Assembly: GCA_905182405.1 (NCBI GenBank)
Contig: CAJJBQ010000002.1
Coordinates: 1,470,483-1,534,482, forward strand
Reading direction: 5' to 3'
DNA length: 64,000 bases
Origin: Akkermansiaceae bacterium
Lineage (GTDB): Bacteria; Verrucomicrobiota; Verrucomicrobiia; Verrucomicrobiales; Akkermansiaceae
A model generated the notes under the pieces. It worked only from the letters and a program-made list of their open reading frames with translations. It did no database searches and had not been told where the DNA came from. The number at the start of each line of letters is the position of its first letter. The stretch's first letter is position 1. Of the stretch, positions 61,522-64,000 are shown one piece after another. A program made the translations under genes and the position numbers.

Positions 61522-64000
61522 ATGCTTCTCGACCTCATCACATCGGAAGACGCCTTGGTCCGCGATCAACCCCTGGAATCCGCCTGCGCATCTCTCGATA
61601 AAAAATCACTTCTTCAGGAGTGCTCTCAGCTTGATCAGTTTCGTCGTAAATCTGAGAACCTTTATGATCGGGTCCGCGCCCTCTTTTTTCTAGCAGCCAT
61701 TCATCGCTACCACCTTCCCAAAAAGCTCTCCGGAGAGGCCACGGGCTCGATCCCCTTTTCGGGATACGAAGATTTGTTGGAGCGTCGTTTTGAAAAAGCT
61801 ATCGATACCTTTCTCGCCGGGCAGGACTCACAAGGTGCCAGTGACGCCATCTCTTCTTCTCTCGCATCCGCCTACCACCAACTAGCTTTCCAAACTCTCG
61901 CCGACCAAGTTCGTAAATCGGTCCGCACCGTCCGAGGCAACCAATGGATGTTTCGTATGGGTCATCCCGCCAACCAGCCCCTTCGCATTCGCCCGGAATT
62001 ATTAGAAGAAGAATCCCATCTCTTCCCCGTTCTCCGCGAACTGACTCCGGTCCGCATGGACCTCACTCACTCGGCTTGGTCCGATATTTTTTTCCTCGGC
62101 ATGGACTACCCCGAGGGTGCCCGCGTCATTAATGTTTCGATTGACCTCGCTGTTCATGGACGCGACGACACCCCCACCCCACCTGTCGAAGCCTATTTCC
62201 GCGTCATCGATAAGCCCGTCCTCAAGCTCACTTCGATCGATCTCAAAGCGACCGCTGAAATCGAATCTCTCGCTGAGGTTTTCGACTTCGCCAAAGACTA
62301 CCTTGGCCTCCTCAAAGCAGCCGTCATTGCCTCTGGCATCGTCCCTCCAGGCATCGAAGGATCCGGGGAATCGCTCGCCGACTTACTCGAACAGATCGTC
62401 GGCCCCGGTCATGGAATCGAAATCATCTCCTCGGTAAACAACATCCCGAAAGGATCCCGTCTCGCCGTCTCCACCAATCTTCTCGCCGCTCTCATCTCGG
62501 CCTGCATGCGGGCAACCGGACAAACCAAATCCCTCACAGGCCCCCTCGCTGAGAACGAGCGACGACTCGTCCTCGCTCGCGCCATTCTAGGCGAATGGAT
62601 CGGTGGCTCCGGAGGAGGATGGCAGGACTCCGGTGGCGTCTGGCCTGGCATCAAAATCATCGAAGGCGAAATCGCTGGCGAGACCGACTCCGAGCAAGGT
62701 GTCTCACGCGGTCGCCTCATGCCAAAGCACCGCGTCTTTGATCAAGACGAAATCCCAACTTCCTCACGCGAAGCTCTCCAAAACTCACTCATCCTTGTCC
62801 ATGGCGGCATGGCTTCCAATGTCGGCCCCATTTTGGAAATGGTGACCGAAAAATACCTCCTGCGATCCTCGGAAGAATGGGCCGGCCGCAGTACCGCGCT
62901 TTCCCTTTTAGATAAGGTCCTCGATGCCCTCAAACAAGGCGATATCAAGCGTCTCGGCGCACTCACCACCGAGAACTTTCGCGGCCCTCTCCAGACGATC
63001 ATCCCTTGGGCCACCAATCACTTCACCGAAACCCTCATCGAAAGAGCCGAAGCGGAGTTCGGCGATGATTTTTGGGGCTTCTGGATGCTCGGGGGCATGT
63101 CCGGCGGCGGGATGGGCTTCATCGTCAACCCGACTCGAAAGGCCGAAGCCCTCGGTCGCCTCCAGGAAATCATGCTCGAGACCAAACGCGAATTGGAGAA
63201 TGCCCTCCCTTTCGCCATGGACCCCGTCGTCTACGATTTTCAAATCAACCAGCACGGAACTTTTGGCGATCTACTAAAAGGCGAAAATTCCATTCTTCCA
63301 CCGGGCTACTATCAACTGAGCGTCGCGGAACTCCTGCGTGCCAAACCAGAAACTCTCTCTGCCTGCGAACGAGCCGAACTCGATCAATTCGCAAACGCTT
63401 GCCGTCAAGACCCGCGCTTCACCAACTCCGTTCAGTCACTTTTCGACACCCTGATTCCCCGTATCGAGGAAGATCAAAGCGAGCAAGGCTCACTCAAAGA
63501 ACTTCTCAAGATTCACGGATTCGACTCCAAGCAGCATGAAGCGATCCGCCGCGACCTCCGCGAAGGACGGATCGGACTTTCGCAAAATCGCCTCCCTGCC
63601 AACACCCACATCGAAGACGTTCTTCCCGAGGAAATTACCGATTTTTCTCAGACCTCTCCTTCTCAGGACCTTCAACAGCTCGGTCAAAGTGCTCTCGAAA
63701 ATGGCGAAGTCGCCGTCATCACCCTCGCCGCCGGTGTCGGTTCCCGTTGGACCCAAGGCGCCGGTGTCTGCAAGGCCCTCCATCCCTTTTCAAAATTCTC
63801 GGGACGGCACCGGACCTTCATCGAAACCCACCTCGCCAAATCCCGCAAACGAGGCAACGAGTGCGGCACTTCAGTTCCTCACATCTTCACCACGTCATAC
63901 CTGACCAATCCACCCACCCAGGAGTTTCTCAACCTCCAGGAAAACTACCAGTATCCTGGCCCTCTGTATCTCTCGCCCGGACGCTCCGTCGGCCAACGCA
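61522..64000 (+). CDS. Very large fucokinase-like/UDPGP nucleotidyltransferase fusion (3' end outside window)
   Basis: The frame from ATG 61522 is open to the window end (826 codons visible). The region ~300-720 resembles the GHMP kinase part of L-fucokinase: IPKGSRLAVSTNLLAALI (ATP loop, ~306), GSGGGWQDSGGVWPG (~361), LVHGGMASNVG and MLGGMSGGGMGFIVNP (motif 3, ~530). From ~727 a UDP-glucose-pyrophosphorylase-type domain starts: VAVITLAAGVGSRWTQGAGVCKAL, with the GxGSR and Lys of the active site, then SVPHIFTTSY. The N-terminal ~300 residues are unassigned. Kinase plus pyrophosphorylase in one chain would convert a free sugar directly to a nucleotide sugar. Confidence 0.75.
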   Translation, partial: MLLDLITSEDALVRDQPLESACASLDKKSLLQECSQLDQFRRKSENLYDRVRALFFLAAIHRYHLPKKLSGEATGSIPFSGYEDLLERRFEKAIDTFLAGQDSQGASDAISSSLASAYHQLAFQTLADQVRKSVRTVRGNQWMFRMGHPANQPLRIRPELLEEESHLFPVLRELTPVRMDLTHSAWSDIFFLGMDYPEGARVINVSIDLAVHGRDDTPTPPVEAYFRVIDKPVLKLTSIDLKATAEIESLAEVFDFAKDYLGLLKAAVIASGIVPPGIEGSGESLADLLEQIVGPGHGIEIISSVNNIPKGSRLAVSTNLLAALISACMRATGQTKSLTGPLAENERRLVLARAILGEWIGGSGGGWQDSGGVWPGIKIIEGEIAGETDSEQGVSRGRLMPKHRVFDQDEIPTSSREALQNSLILVHGGMASNVGPILEMVTEKYLLRSSEEWAGRSTALSLLDKVLDALKQGDIKRLGALTTENFRGPLQTIIPWATNHFTETLIERAEAEFGDDFWGFWMLGGMSGGGMGFIVNPTRKAEALGRLQEIMLETKRELENALPFAMDPVVYDFQINQHGTFGDLLKGENSILPPGYYQLSVAELLRAKPETLSACERAELDQFANACRQDPRFTNSVQSLFDTLIPRIEEDQSEQGSLKELLKIHGFDSKQHEAIRRDLREGRIGLSQNRLPANTHIEDVLPEEITDFSQTSPSQDLQQLGQSALENGEVAVITLAAGVGSRWTQGAGVCKALHPFSKFSGRHRTFIETHLAKSRKRGNECGTSVPHIFTTSYLTNPPTQEFLNLQENYQYPGPLYLSPGRSVGQR

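Noticed and set aside
1..64000. CRISPR arrays, tRNA/rRNA genes, insertion sequences, prophage
   Set aside because: I saw no regularly spaced repeats, RNA gene signatures, transposase motifs or phage structural genes.

Overview
The window looks like a chromosomal segment of a bacterium of the phylum Verrucomicrobiota, probably a free-living, aerobic and possibly marine relative of Rubritalea, Roseibacillus or Haloferula. This is an inference. It rests on paired PSCyt1/DUF1553-DUF1501 and DUF1592-DUF1552 genes, proteins with a PEP-CTERM sorting tail, a TIGR04073-like exosortase-associated protein, a divergent FtsZ, a bacterial SET-domain protein, and RapA. I see no rRNA, tRNA, CRISPR array, insertion sequence or prophage.

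Layout. 1-1.6 kb: 3' part of a secreted FG-GAP/UnbV protein. 1.6-2.4 kb: decayed DNA with a frameshifted AraC regulator. 2.4-6.0 kb (minus): ftsZ-ribF-rsgA. 6.2-15.1 kb (plus): a run of close-packed envelope genes comprising a large membrane/coiled-coil protein, a small secreted protein broken by two in-frame TGA codons, an alpha/alpha-toroid protein, and three tandem paralogues built from four short NGD-type modules around a lectin-like core. It ends at a hairpin terminator shared with a converging PEP-CTERM gene. 16-24.5 kb (minus): the two cytochrome/Tat-protein pairs, separated by a non-coding block and a headless PEP-CTERM remnant.

24.6-31.5 kb: a cytidylyltransferase-GHMP kinase fusion, a secreted repeat protein, a redoxin-like protein without catalytic cysteines, a SET protein, parB, and an M28-type lipoprotein. 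31.5-38.4 kb (minus): a mini RNase III-like protein, an RbsD-like lipoprotein, a decayed PhoH gene, menE-menC, a lipoprotein, an Idh/MocA oxidoreductase and a BaiN-type flavoprotein. 38.4-45.9 kb: a lipoprotein hydrolase, rapA and lpd, separated by several gap regions holding gene remnants.

45.9-56 kb (minus): serine dehydratase, a Ser/Thr phosphatase-like phosphoesterase, a DUF457 membrane hydrolase, a membrane-anchored beta-helix protein, a CPBP protease, an aminotransferase with its Lrp-type regulator, phosphofructokinase and a DD-carboxypeptidase. 56-64 kb: the TIGR04073-like gene, a pseudokinase-SUMF1 plus TPR pair, pabB, a nucleotidyltransferase with a damaged signature, and a very large fucokinase-like/UDPGP fusion that runs off the end.

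Themes. Core metabolism genes (folate, menaquinone, flavin, glycolysis) are interleaved with lineage-specific envelope genes. The best candidates for an undescribed system are the 6.2-15.1 kb envelope cluster and the two independent kinase-nucleotidyltransferase fusions. Pseudogenes and remnants concentrate at 32-44 kb. All names come from reading motifs by eye; no database search was run.
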